Part shown: piece by piece, positions 9,116 through 17,052 of the stretch
Numbering within the stretch: the stretch's first letter is position 1
How the letters are laid out: the number at the start of each line of letters is the position of its first letter
NCBI RefSeq assembly: GCF_023015765.1
Contig: NZ_JALKAL010000006.1
Location: 124,001-188,000 of the forward strand
Source: Ornithinimicrobium sp. F0845
Lineage (GTDB): Bacteria; Actinomycetota; Actinomycetes; Actinomycetales; Dermatophilaceae
Length of the DNA: 64,000 nt
Direction: 5' to 3'
Program-made: the position numbers and the translations under genes
Notes under the pieces: model-generated
The model's input: only the letters and a program-made list of their open reading frames with translations
Told to the model about the DNA's origin: nothing
The model's database searches: none

Positions 9116-9512
9116 GTGGGGACAGGTGTCCCGCGCTTGTCTTCGATCACGGTCCGCGCCGTCCTTGTTGACGCCCGAGACCTGGACGCTGCGGAGGAGC
9201 AGTACCTGGCGCACAGTCGGCTCACGTACACCTCGGTGGAGGACGTGTCGCCGACCCTGCTCCCGGACGGTCCGGTCCTGCTGCACGTCGATGTCGATGT
9301 CATTGACGCACAGGAGATTCCCGGACTGCGCTTCCCGGCAGCCAACGGGTCCGACACGCTCGCGGGTCGTTGCAGCCGTCCAACGACTCATAAGCAGCGG
9401 TCGCATAGTGGCTCTCGACGTGGCGTGTCCGTGGCTCGAGCCAACCGGCGACGACGACATTGCACGGCGAGCAGAGGTAGTCGCATCCTTGCTGCTGGTC
9501 GACCTCCCGTAG
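9116..9512 (+). pseudogene. Arginase/ureohydrolase-family remnant, truncated and frameshifted
   Basis: One frame encodes VLVDARDLDAAEEQYLAHS and then PVLLHVDVDVIDAQEIPGLRFPA, the signature region of the arginase/agmatinase family, with the metal-binding Asp residues of DVDVID. That frame then loses similarity at about 9352-9366, and the +1 frame takes over with VVAAVQRLISSGRIVALDVACPW and ends VASLLLVDLP at 9512, which is the normal C-terminus of the family. The N-terminal half, including the first metal-binding His and Asp residues, is absent. So this is the C-terminal third of a gene carrying a frameshift. No promoter or ribosome site was seen. A sequencing error could explain the frameshift but not the missing N-terminus. 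Confidence 0.8.
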
Positions 9513-9600
9513 GAGCTACCAAGCACGCTCATCGGCACGAGCGACCTACGGCGGATGAGTGCGTCCAGCCTCGTGGTCAGGAGCGTCTCGACGTGTAGCA

Positions 9601-9953
9601 TCAACCATTGCTCAGCGCCTGCGTCCACTCGGTTTCGGTCGGCACCAAGAGCCCTGGGAAGTGACCGTCCTCCTCATGGTCGAACCCCACCATGGTGCTG
9701 AGGGGCTCGTCCTCCAGGCCGATGAACTGCACTATGCAGTGGTTGACACCCGGGCCATAGAACTCCCGGATGACTCCAGGGTGGTGGTGTTTGAGAACAC
9801 GCCCGGCCCGAACGAGGTCGGGATCCAAGACTCCGATGCGTCGTCGTCCCCTGAGTACAGGACACTGACGCCGACCCTCGCCTCGTCGGCTCGCAGGAAG
9901 CGCATGAGGTGAGTGTTCCATGAGCTCCAGGCAGCATGTCCGGTGATCCGCAT
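9601..9953 (-). pseudogene. Possible frameshifted small gene of unknown function
   Basis: Two overlapping minus-strand frames each look protein-like for half of this stretch. From an ATG at 9953 the first reads MRITGHAAWSSWNTHLMRFL and on to SVLYSGDDDASE. The second, shifted near 9845, reads RIGVLDPDLVRAGRVLKHHHP, REFYGPGVNHCIVQFIGLEDE and MVGFDHEEDGHFPGLLVPTE before stopping at 9601. Joined, they would give about 117 residues. I do not recognise the family. The next 60 bp upstream hold a long inverted repeat. The stretch sits beside the arginase remnant, so the whole 9.1-10.0 kb region looks like decaying DNA. Confidence 0.4.
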
Positions 9954-9970
9954 CAGCCCCAACGATGGTG

Positions 9971-10030
9971 GCACGTGTCCGGGAACTACTCACTCCCTGC
10001 CGCTCGACGGGGTAGTTCTCGGGCACGTGC
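9971..10030. repeat. Long inverted repeat, copy 1 (GGAACTAC...GTAGTTC family)
   Basis: Arms 9971-9989 (GCACGTGTCCGGGAACTAC) and 10012-10030 pair at 17 of 19 positions around a 22-nt loop. A closely related and perfect version lies at 25048-25105. No run of T follows either arm, so it is not an obvious intrinsic terminator. Confidence 0.85.
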
Positions 10031-10267
10031 CCGCCTGGCTGTGACGCGAGTGGCGGGTGTGGCTGGCCTCCTGACCTCGCGCACATCGGCACGAGAGTGA
10101 GGTGCCCCGGACGTTAAGGGACAGGACGTCCCAGTCGGCGGACAGTAGATCTCCGTGGTGGCGGATGGCTCGACCGCTTGCCCGCCCCGGGCGGTGAATC
10201 TGCAGGTCAGCGCGTCCCTGTGGACAAGATCTGCGCGCCGACGGGGCATGTCGACACCATCAGCCCC

Positions 10268-10717
10268 ATGACCGACGACAACATCTTCAATCTGGACGCA
10301 CGACCGGCGATGCCCTCGCTCTGGGATCCCGAGGTCGCCAATGCGGCGCTCGACGCGTTCGTGGACGAGGACGACCGGATGACCGGTGGGCTCGCGTTCC
10401 TGTTCTGCGACGAGGAGGGCAAGCTGCTGCAACCGGTCCTGGTCGCCGACCTGCCCACACCGCTCCGCGCAGCCGACCGTTGGACGGCACTGCGCTGGGC
10501 CACCGGGCTCTGCGAGATGGTCGGGGACGACCACGCCGGTCCGCTGGGTCTGATCCTCGCGGTCGTCCGGGAGGAGGGCCCGGTCTGCGACGAGGACCGG
10601 GAGTGGCACCAGGTGGCGCTCGACGCGTGCGCCGAGGTCGGCGCGCCGATGCTCGGGATGCACCTGGTGACGATGGACGGGGTGGTCGCCCTGCCCGCGG
10701 CCCTCCGCGCGGCGTAG
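10268..10717 (+). CDS. Conserved hypothetical protein
   Basis: This 149-residue acidic protein starts MTDDNIFNLDARPAMPSLWD. A mixed alpha/beta pattern follows: GGLAFLFCDEEGKLLQPVLVADLP, then GPLGLILAVVREEGPVCDEDREWHQVALDAC and a final LGMHLVTMDGVVALPAA. The layout (strand, 'DEEG' turn, strand, helix, strand) superficially recalls RadC/JAB-like or CBS-adjacent actinobacterial proteins, but I see no metal-binding motif and do not recognise the family. The ATG at 10268 was chosen because the upstream extension is low-complexity and lacks a ribosome site. There is no signal peptide or membrane segment. It precedes a lipoprotein gene on the same strand by 57 bp. Confidence 0.65.
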   Translation: MTDDNIFNLDARPAMPSLWDPEVANAALDAFVDEDDRMTGGLAFLFCDEEGKLLQPVLVADLPTPLRAADRWTALRWATGLCEMVGDDHAGPLGLILAVVREEGPVCDEDREWHQVALDACAEVGAPMLGMHLVTMDGVVALPAALRAA

Positions 10718-10774
10718 TGCTCTGCTGCGCCGACCTGGGGTGCTCCGGCCGACGGTGGCGTTACGCTGACGCGT

Positions 10775-11596
10775 ATGGCCGACCGGCACCGTCGCGGGGA
10801 GGCGGTGGCTGTGCTTGCGGCCGCCGCGCTGGCGCTGGCTGCCTGTGGCACCCAGACCGAGGAGGACCCGAGCCTGAGCATCGGCCCGACCGGTCCCACG
10901 GACGGGGAGGACCGCACCGACCCCGACGCGACCGGCGAGCCTGCCGCCACCACGGCACCCTCACCGACCACGTCGGGGCCGACCACCGATCCGGCGGCGA
11001 CTGCCGGCCCGTCGACCTCTGGCACCTCGACCTCTGGCACCTCCACCGGCACGGGCGATGCCACGGTGACTGACGTCCCTGACCCGAGCGAGGTCCCGAC
11101 CACCACCACGGAGGAGCCCGCCGGGGAGGCAGGGGCCGAGGGCGACCCGGGGCCGCTGCCCGGTTTCGCCGAGGAGACCGTGCAGCAGGACCCGACCGGC
11201 CAGGCGCAGCTCATCATCGACGGCATCCGGCTCGGGCTCCAGGACGGCTTCGACCGGGTCGTGCTGGACCTGTCAGGCACCGGCGAGGTCGGCTGGCGGG
11301 TGGAGTACGTCGATGCGCCCGCTCTCGACGGCAGCGGCATCCCGGTCGACCTGGCCGGCGACCACGTCCTGGTGGTCAGCGCCCTCGGGATGGCCTACCC
11401 CGAACCCGGCGACACGACATACGACGAGCTGCTGCTGGTGGACGGTGGCGACCTGACGACGGTGAGCGAGGTCCTGCGGGCGGTGCCCTTCGAGGGCCAG
11501 GTCCAGGTGTATGTCGCGACGCGGGACCGCGTGCCGTTCCGGGTGTTCCGGTTGGGCGACCCCGAGCGGCTCGTCGTTGACGTGCAACACCCCTAG
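10775..11596 (+). CDS. Secreted lipoprotein with AMIN-like domain
   Basis: This 273-residue protein has a signal sequence ending in a lipobox (ALALAAC, Cys near residue 24), so it should be lipid-anchored outside the membrane. A Thr/Pro/Ser-rich linker of about 100 residues follows and includes a short STSGT duplication. The C-terminal ~130 residues form a globular domain that begins RLGLQDGFDRVVLDLSGTGEVGWRVEY and ends RVFRLGDPERLVVDVQ, the pattern of AMIN-like domains found in cell-envelope proteins. A role in peptidoglycan or polysaccharide binding is inference from the family. The ATG at 10775 lacks a strong Shine-Dalgarno site. Confidence 0.8.
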   Translation: MADRHRRGEAVAVLAAAALALAACGTQTEEDPSLSIGPTGPTDGEDRTDPDATGEPAATTAPSPTTSGPTTDPAATAGPSTSGTSTSGTSTGTGDATVTDVPDPSEVPTTTTEEPAGEAGAEGDPGPLPGFAEETVQQDPTGQAQLIIDGIRLGLQDGFDRVVLDLSGTGEVGWRVEYVDAPALDGSGIPVDLAGDHVLVVSALGMAYPEPGDTTYDELLLVDGGDLTTVSEVLRAVPFEGQVQVYVATRDRVPFRVFRLGDPERLVVDVQHP

Positions 11597-11758
11597 GCCA
11601 CGAATCTTCGGCCGCCCGCCTGTCTGAGTTGACATTGCCGAAGATCCTGTGATTGGGTGACGCCACCCATCCAGAGCGGCCGAGAGACCTGGCTCGTCGA
11701 CGCCGCAGCAACCATCCCGTGGGGGACAGGTGCTCACGCCAGGACCGATGGAGGCATC

Positions 11759-11842
11759 GTGCACGACAGCACCACGCACATCCCGCACCTGCGACGCCAT
11801 GTCGACCTGATGCGCCGGGCGGTCAGCGCCTGTCGTCCCTGA
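11759..11842 (+). CDS. Putative leader peptide of sulfur operon
   Basis: This 27-codon ORF starts at GTG with GATGGAGG just upstream and ends ...LRRHVDLMRRAVSACRP. The RRHVDL core and the Cys-Arg-Pro end match the short 'putative leader peptides' found ahead of actinobacterial sulfur-assimilation genes. It lies 165 bp upstream of the flavin reductase/SfnG operon. A Cys codon two before the end would let ribosome stalling on charged tRNA-Cys report cysteine supply. Attenuation by that route is inference; the peptide family and its genomic setting are known. It is too short to be found by length-based gene callers. Confidence 0.8.
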   Translation: MHDSTTHIPHLRRHVDLMRRAVSACRP

Positions 11843-11917
11843 CGCGCTGCCCGCCGCTCTCCCCGCCTGAACCCTCGCCACACCGGCGATCCCCGCGCGC
11901 CCGAGCGCGCTCCCGGT

Positions 11918-11986
11918 CCCTGCCTCGCAGGGCCGCCACCCCTGCCGCGCAGGGGTCCTTCACCACGCGGTCCGCCCCGACGGACC
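11918..11986 (+). promoter_or_regulatory. Three tandem hairpins between leader peptide and flavin reductase gene
   Basis: Three short perfect stems lie in a row: CCCTG-CCTCG-CAGGG at 11918-11932, ACCCCTG-CCGCG-CAGGGGT at 11938-11956, and GGTCCG-CCCCGA-CGGACC at 11969-11986. The first two share complementary CCCTG/CAGGG arms, so they can re-pair with each other. The third ends ten bases before the AGGAG ribosome site (11997-12001) of the flavin reductase gene. This is the arrangement expected for a leader-peptide attenuator or ribosome-site control; the mechanism is inference. Confidence 0.5.
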
Positions 11987-12007
11987 CGGCCATGTCAGGA
12001 GATCCAC

Positions 12008-12562
12008 ATGTCCGCCCAACCGCTCACCCGTCCCACCATCCCTCCCGAGAGCCAACCCGTGGACCTGCGCCACGCCTTCGGCCGCGCCGCCTCCAGCACC
12101 TGGGTCGTCACCGGCTCGGGGGAGCGGGGGCCTGTCGGGTTCACCGCGATCTCGATCGTGTCGGTGTCCGTGTCGCCGCCGCTCGTCTCGTTCAACATCG
12201 CCAAGACGTCCTCGTCGCTGGTGACCATCGCCCAGTCCGGCCGGGCGGCGCTGCACCTGCTCGCCGAGGACCAGGAGCCGCTGGCCCAGCGGTTCGCCCG
12301 GGACCGCACCCGGCGGTTCGTCGACGACGGCGCGTGGGCCTATGACGACCACGGGCTGCCCACGATCCACGGTGCAGCCTCCCGGCTGGTGACCCGGATC
12401 CACGACCTGGTCGACGCCGGCGACAGCTTCCTGGCGGTCGCGCGCGTCGAGCACGCGGTCACCTCCGGCCGGCGCCCGCTGCTGCACCACGCCGGGGCCT
12501 ACACGCCACTCGGCGAGCCCGCCCTCCACAGCCTCACCCACCCCACCACCCCAGGAGCCTGA
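12008..12562 (+). CDS. Flavin reductase family protein (partner of SfnG-like monooxygenase)
   Basis: This 184-residue protein belongs to the flavin reductase (HpaC/SsuE-like) fold: HAFGRAASSTWVVTGSGERGPVGFTA, then SVSVSPPLVSFNIAKTSSS, LHLLAEDQEPLAQRFA and the C-terminal GRRPLLHHAGAY. It should use NAD(P)H to reduce FMN and hand it to the neighbouring FMNH2-dependent monooxygenase. The ATG at 12008 sits six bases after AGGAG. It is the first structural gene of a three-gene operon; the next gene starts three bases after its stop. Sulfur-responsive control through the upstream leader peptide is likely (inference). Confidence 0.88.
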   Translation: MSAQPLTRPTIPPESQPVDLRHAFGRAASSTWVVTGSGERGPVGFTAISIVSVSVSPPLVSFNIAKTSSSLVTIAQSGRAALHLLAEDQEPLAQRFARDRTRRFVDDGAWAYDDHGLPTIHGAASRLVTRIHDLVDAGDSFLAVARVEHAVTSGRRPLLHHAGAYTPLGEPALHSLTHPTTPGA

Positions 12563-12565
12563 CCC

Positions 12566-13714
12566 ATGACACACGCCATCTCGACCGAGGACCTGTCCTT
12601 CGCCTACTGGGTGCCCAACGTCTCCGGCGGCCTGGTCGTCTCCACCATCGACCAGCGCACGGACCACACGCCGGCTTACAACCGCGAGGTGGCGCGCACC
12701 GCCGAGCGGGTCGGCTTCGACTACGCCCTGACGCAGGTGCGCTACCTGGCCTCCTACGGCGCCGACGCCCAGCACGAGTCGGTCTCCTTCTCCCTCGGGC
12801 TGCTGGCCGCGACCGAGCGGCTCAAGGTCATCGCGGCCGTCCACCCGGGCCAGTGGCCGCCGACCATCCTGGCCAAGCTCGCGGCGACCGCTCAGGAGCT
12901 CTACGACAACCGCTTCGCGCTCAACGTCGTCTCCGGCTGGTTCAAGCGGGAGTACACCGACCTGGGGCTCGCGTGGCTCGACCACGAGGAGCGCTACCGC
13001 CGGGCCGAGGAGTTCATCGAGGTGCTTCGCGGGCTCTGGACCGAGGACGACTTCACCTATCGCGGCGACTTCTACCGCACCCGCGACGTCACCTTCCGGC
13101 CCCAGCCCCGCCTCCAGCCGGAGGTCTTCCAGGGAGGCAACTCGACCTCCGCCCGCGCCATGGCCGGACGGCTCTCCGACTGGTACTTCATGAACGGCAA
13201 CTCCCTCGAGGGCGCCGCCGAGCAGATCCAGGACGTCGGAGCCCAGGCCGCCGCTCACGGCCGCCGGGTCCGGTTCGGGCTCAACGGCTTCGCCGTGGTC
13301 CGCGACACCGAGGCGGAGGCCCGCGAGGTGGTCGAGGAGATCATCGCCAAGGCCGACGTCGACAAGGTCAACGACTTCGGCACCGCGGTCAAGCAGGCCG
13401 GTGCCGCGACCGCCGACAAGAAGGGGATGTGGGCCGACAGCGAGTTCAAGGACCTCGTGCAGTACAACGACGGCTTCCGCACCGGTCTGATCGGCACCCC
13501 CGAGCAGGTCGCCCGCCGTATCGTGGACTACAAGAAGGTCGGCGTCGACCTGCTCCTGCTCGGCTTCCTGCACGTGCACGAGGACGTCGAGCGGTTCGGC
13601 ACCGAGGTCATCCCCCTCGTCCGCGAGCTGGAGCGCGAGGCGGGTCTGGAGCCGACGCAGTATGCCGGGGCTCGCCACAGCGAGTCCGTCACGGATGAGG
13701 AGGCGGTGGCCTGA
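12566..13714 (+). CDS. sfnG: FMNH2-dependent dimethyl sulfone monooxygenase, SfnG-like
   Basis: This 382-residue protein is a luciferase-like (LLM class) flavin monooxygenase. Its N-terminus LSFAYWVPNVSGGLVVSTI and the internal NVVSGWFKREY, YRRAEEFIEVLRGLW, PQPRLQPEVFQGGNS and DLLLLGFLHVHEDVERF stretches match the sulfonate/sulfone branch, best fitting SfnG. SfnG converts dimethyl sulfone to methanesulfinate plus formaldehyde using reduced FMN. The upstream flavin reductase gene supplies the cofactor and is three bases away. The stop overlaps the ATG of the OsmC gene (TGATG). SsuD-type alkanesulfonate monooxygenase is the main alternative. Cytoplasmic; part of organosulfur scavenging under sulfate limitation. 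Confidence 0.85.
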   Translation: MTHAISTEDLSFAYWVPNVSGGLVVSTIDQRTDHTPAYNREVARTAERVGFDYALTQVRYLASYGADAQHESVSFSLGLLAATERLKVIAAVHPGQWPPTILAKLAATAQELYDNRFALNVVSGWFKREYTDLGLAWLDHEERYRRAEEFIEVLRGLWTEDDFTYRGDFYRTRDVTFRPQPRLQPEVFQGGNSTSARAMAGRLSDWYFMNGNSLEGAAEQIQDVGAQAAAHGRRVRFGLNGFAVVRDTEAEAREVVEEIIAKADVDKVNDFGTAVKQAGAATADKKGMWADSEFKDLVQYNDGFRTGLIGTPEQVARRIVDYKKVGVDLLLLGFLHVHEDVERFGTEVIPLVRELEREAGLEPTQYAGARHSESVTDEEAVA

Positions 13715-14352
13715 TGACAGAGGTCGTGACCGCGGTCGGAGCCGACTCGACCGAGGGCGGAGCCGACGCGCCGGCCGCGGCGGCGGCCGCGCTGCGCGCG
13801 CGGCAGAAACCGGTGAAGACGCGCTACCGCGAGGACCCCGACTCCGCGCTGACCCCCAGCACGGCAACCGCCCGGGTGGACCAGGCCGGGCTGACGGCGA
13901 CGGTCGGGACGTGGGCCGGCGACGTCGTCGCGGGCCTGCACCCCGCCGCCGGTGGCGACGGCACGCAGGCCTGCTCCGGCGACATACTGCTGCAGGCCCT
14001 GGTCGCGTGTGCCGGGGTGACCCTGTCCTCGGTCGCGACGGCGCTGGGTGTCGAGCTGCGCTCGGCGACGGTGACGGCCAACGGCACCTGGGACGCGCGC
14101 GGCACGCTCGGCGTCGACCGGGAGGCCCCGGTCGGGCTGACCGGCATCGAGCTGCTCTTCGCCCTGGACACCGACGCCGATGAGGACAAGGTGACCCGGC
14201 TCCTGGAGCTGACCGAGCGCTACTGCGTCGTGGCCCAGACCCTGCACGACCCGCCCGAACTCAGCATCCGTAGGGCCGTAGTCCACCGAGCGCACGGAGT
14301 GGCGGTCAGCGACCTACGAAATTCGGTCGCGACCACACTCCGGCGGGATTAA
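13714..14352 (+). CDS. OsmC family protein
   Basis: This 212-residue OsmC-like protein has the two conserved cysteines in their usual contexts: ACSGDILLQALVACAGVTLSS near residues 87-101 and ERYCVVAQTL near residue 170. The residues around the first Cys differ from canonical Ohr/OsmC, as in the many SAM- and sulfur-linked OsmC relatives. An Ala/Glu-rich N-terminal extension of about 30 residues precedes the domain. OsmC proteins reduce organic peroxides with a reactive Cys pair; in sulfur operons the role is not settled and could be detoxification of reactive sulfur or oxidants made by the monooxygenase. Its ATG overlaps the SfnG stop by one base, so it is the third gene of that operon. Confidence 0.85.
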   Translation: MTEVVTAVGADSTEGGADAPAAAAAALRARQKPVKTRYREDPDSALTPSTATARVDQAGLTATVGTWAGDVVAGLHPAAGGDGTQACSGDILLQALVACAGVTLSSVATALGVELRSATVTANGTWDARGTLGVDREAPVGLTGIELLFALDTDADEDKVTRLLELTERYCVVAQTLHDPPELSIRRAVVHRAHGVAVSDLRNSVATTLRRD

Positions 14353-14389
14353 CGTCAGAAGACTTCCGCCATCCGACACTGGAGTCCTG

Positions 14390-15817
14390 ATGACCGCCTC
14401 ACCGCTGCGCCTCGCCCTCGCCGGCACCGCCGCCGTCGCCCTCACGCTGACCCCCGCCCTGGCCGGGGCGGCCCCCGGCAGACCGGGTGAGCCGCGCTTC
14501 CAGGAGGGCGCGGACGGGGCGGGTGATCCGTACTTCCCGCTGGCGGGGAACGGCGGCATCGACGTGCTGCACTACGACCTCGACCTGACCTACCAGCTGC
14601 CCGACCCCGCGCCGGCACCGTTGGAGGGACAGCTCGACGGGGTGGCCACGATCGAGCTGCGGGCGACGCAGGACCTGCACCGGTTCAACCTCGACCTGCG
14701 GGGGCTGACCGCGAGCGAGGTGGTCGTAGACGGCAAGTCGATGCGCTTCGACCAGGTCGAGAACGAGCTGCGGGTCAGTCCGCGGCCCAAGCTCAAGACC
14801 GGCGACGAGGTCACCGTGGAGATCACCTACGGCGGCACCACCACCCGGCCGACCGACATCGAGGGGGCCCTCTACGGCTGGGTGACCACCCGCGACGGCG
14901 CCATGGTCGTCAGCGAGCCCGACGGCTCGGCCACCTGGTTCCCGGTGAGCGACCACCCGACCGACAAGGCGACCTACGCCTACGAGATCACCGTCCCGGA
15001 AGGGTCGGTCGCCGTCGCCAACGGGCTGCTGGAGGGGTCGGAGACCAACGACGGGTGGACGACCTGGACCTGGGACGCACCGGACCCGATGGCCGCCTAC
15101 CTGGCCACCGCCACGGTCGGCGACTTCGAGCTGGACTCCTACGTCGCGGCGAACGGCACGCAGATCATTGACGCGGTTGATCCTGGTCTGCCGGCGTCGG
15201 CCTCGGCCAGCCTGGCGCTGACCAGCGACATGCTGGTGTTCTTCGAGGACGCCTTCGGGCCGTACCCGTTCAACTCCTACGGCGCGATCGTGGACGACGA
15301 CTCGGTCGGTTACGCCCTGGAGACCCAGACCCGCTCGTTCTTCAGCCGCCGCGCGGCAGAGGGCACGGTCGCCCATGAGCTGGCGCACCAGTGGATGGGC
15401 AACCACGTCAGCCCGGGGCGCTGGGCCGACATCTGGCTCAACGAGGGCTGGGCGTCCTACTCCTCCTGGATGTGGAGCGAGGAGCAGGGCCGAACCACCG
15501 CCCAGGAGAACTTCGAGGACGTGATGAGCACGCCGGCCGACGACGGCTTCTGGGACGTGGTCGTCGCCGAACCCGGACCGTTGTGCCTGTTCTGCGGCGC
15601 GATCTATGACCGTGGCGCAGCGACCCTGCACGCGCTGCGGGTCGAGATCGGCGACGGCGCCTTCTTCGAGCTGGCCAAGACCTGGGTCGCCGAGTTCGGC
15701 GGCGGCACGGCGACCACCGCCGACTTCACTGCGCTCGCCGAGGGTGTCTCCGGCCAGGACCTCGAGGGCTTCTTCGACGTGTGGCTCTACACCCCGGAGA
15801 AGCCGACAACCTGGTGA
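14390..15817 (+). CDS. Secreted M1 family metallopeptidase
   Basis: This 475-residue gluzincin aminopeptidase has a classic signal peptide (LRLALAGTAAVALTLTPALAGAAPG), the N-terminal beta-saddle domain of M1 enzymes (HYDLDLTYQLP, VATIELRATQDLHRFNLDLRGL), then the zinc site HELAHQ near residue 330 with the third ligand Glu 19 residues later in IWLNEGWASY. It ends after the catalytic domain, lacking the long C-terminal helical domain of the 850-residue enzymes, which is usual for short actinobacterial M1 proteins. A usual GAMEN-type anchor is replaced by a GYALETQTRSFF stretch. It probably trims extracellular peptides. It follows the sulfur operon by 37 bp but has no evident functional link. 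Confidence 0.92.
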   Translation: MTASPLRLALAGTAAVALTLTPALAGAAPGRPGEPRFQEGADGAGDPYFPLAGNGGIDVLHYDLDLTYQLPDPAPAPLEGQLDGVATIELRATQDLHRFNLDLRGLTASEVVVDGKSMRFDQVENELRVSPRPKLKTGDEVTVEITYGGTTTRPTDIEGALYGWVTTRDGAMVVSEPDGSATWFPVSDHPTDKATYAYEITVPEGSVAVANGLLEGSETNDGWTTWTWDAPDPMAAYLATATVGDFELDSYVAANGTQIIDAVDPGLPASASASLALTSDMLVFFEDAFGPYPFNSYGAIVDDDSVGYALETQTRSFFSRRAAEGTVAHELAHQWMGNHVSPGRWADIWLNEGWASYSSWMWSEEQGRTTAQENFEDVMSTPADDGFWDVVVAEPGPLCLFCGAIYDRGAATLHALRVEIGDGAFFELAKTWVAEFGGGTATTADFTALAEGVSGQDLEGFFDVWLYTPEKPTTW

Positions 15818-15890
15818 CCCACCCCCGACCGAGCGCGCGGGACGTCCTCCCCGGAGGCCACCCGTGCGCCCGGTGGGGGGGTCAGGGGGG

Positions 15891-16964
15891 TCACGGGCGG
15901 GCCTCGATGACCATGTTGAAGTCGTTCTCGGCGGCTCGGCGGACCGACCCGAAGCCGGCCTCGGCCAGCACCTCCCGCAGGCGCGACTCGCCGGCCAGGG
16001 CACCGAGGGCGAGACCCACCGGCTGCGACAGCGAGTTCGGCGTGCACAGGAAGGTGGAGGCCGCGAACCCGAGGGCGGCCATCGGGATCGTCCCCAGCGT
16101 CGTCGCCAGGTCGTCGGCGGCGCGTGGCTCGATCAGCACGAGCGTGCCGTCGGCGGCCAGTGACTGCCGGGCGTGGGCGGCGGCACCGACCGGGTCGCCG
16201 AGGTCGTGGAAGGCGTCGAAGAAGGTGACCAGGTCGACGTCCTTGTCCGGGTAGGCCTGGCTGTCGCTCACCCCGAACCGCACCCGGTCCGACAGCCCGG
16301 CGTCCGCGGCCCGGCGGGTAGCCGTCTCGATCGAGGCGGCGTGCACGTCGTAGCCGACGAACTGCGAGGCGGGGTAGGCCTGCGCCATCAGGAGCACCGG
16401 GGCGCCGTGCCCGCAGCCGACGTCGATCACCCGGGCGCCGGCCCGCAGCTTCTCGTGCACGCCGGCGAGCGCCGGGATCCACTCGCTGACCAGGCTGTTG
16501 CGGTAGCCGACCGAGAAGAACCGCTCGGTCGACTCGAAGACCGTCGGGTCCTGGTCGGCCCAGGGGATGCCGGCCCCGCTGCGGAACGCCTCGACCAGCT
16601 CGTCGGTCCGGCGGTGCATCCCGCTGATCAGCGGGGCCGCCCCGGCCATCGCCGCGGGGGAGTCGTCCGCGGCCAGCACCGCCGCGTGCTCCGGCGGCAG
16701 GGTGAAGGTCCCGTCCTCGGGGTCGTGCTGGACGATGCCGACGGCAGCCTGCTGCGCCAGCCACTCGCGGACGTACCGCTCGGCGGTGCCGGTGTCCGCG
16801 GCGAGCTGCGCGGGGGTGAGGGGACCGCCCGCTGCCATGGCGGCATACAAGCCGGTCCGGTCGCCGACCACCATCATGGCGGTGGTGGCACCCCCGGCCA
16901 GCAGGCCGCCGATGTGCTGGGCGAAGGCTCCGACCTTCTCGAGGTCCAGTGTTGCGGTTGTCAT
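15891..16964 (-). CDS. Class I SAM-dependent methyltransferase with N-terminal winged helix
   Basis: This 357-residue protein has an N-terminal winged-helix/dimerisation region (LTPAQLAADTGTAERYVREWLAQQAAVG) and a Rossmann methyltransferase domain with motif I VIDVGCGHGAPVLL near residue 177, an acidic VGYDVHAAS and a motif IV VDLVTFFDAFHDLGDPVGAAAHA. Such two-domain proteins are close to small-molecule O-methyltransferases; several were misannotated as regulators because of the winged helix. The substrate is unknown. It is divergent from the SARP/BTAD regulator at 17053 with 88 bp between them, so it is the likely target. A SARP-like direct repeat lies in that gap. Confidence 0.9.
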   Translation of the reverse strand: MTTATLDLEKVGAFAQHIGGLLAGGATTAMMVVGDRTGLYAAMAAGGPLTPAQLAADTGTAERYVREWLAQQAAVGIVQHDPEDGTFTLPPEHAAVLAADDSPAAMAGAAPLISGMHRRTDELVEAFRSGAGIPWADQDPTVFESTERFFSVGYRNSLVSEWIPALAGVHEKLRAGARVIDVGCGHGAPVLLMAQAYPASQFVGYDVHAASIETATRRAADAGLSDRVRFGVSDSQAYPDKDVDLVTFFDAFHDLGDPVGAAAHARQSLAADGTLVLIEPRAADDLATTLGTIPMAALGFAASTFLCTPNSLSQPVGLALGALAGESRLREVLAEAGFGSVRRAAENDFNMVIEARP

Positions 16965-17010
16965 GATCTCTCCTCTGCTGGGACTGGACGACCAGCGTGC
17001 GCTGTGCGGA

Positions 17011-17029
17011 TTTCACGGGAGTTTCACCG
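17011..17029. promoter_or_regulatory. SARP-type direct repeat in divergent promoter region
   Basis: TTTCACGG at 17011-17018 and TTTCACCG at 17022-17029 are direct repeats with an 11-bp period. SARP-family regulators bind direct heptamers on an 11-bp (or 22-bp) period, and the gene next to it (17053) encodes a SARP. The site lies in the 88-bp gap between that regulator and a methyltransferase gene. Binding is inference. Confidence 0.5.
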
Positions 17030-17052
17030 CGACGTCGGGCACACTGGGGCCG

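Noticed and set aside
11960-13867. 635-codon minus-strand open frame across the sulfone operon
   Set aside because: It is antisense to three well-supported genes, has no domain look (Arg/Gly/Gln-rich), and is expected in GC-rich coding DNA.
16567-17052. N-terminal extension of the SARP gene by 162 codons
   Set aside because: The extra region runs through the divergent methyltransferase start and has no ribosome site; the regulator domain starts naturally at 17053.
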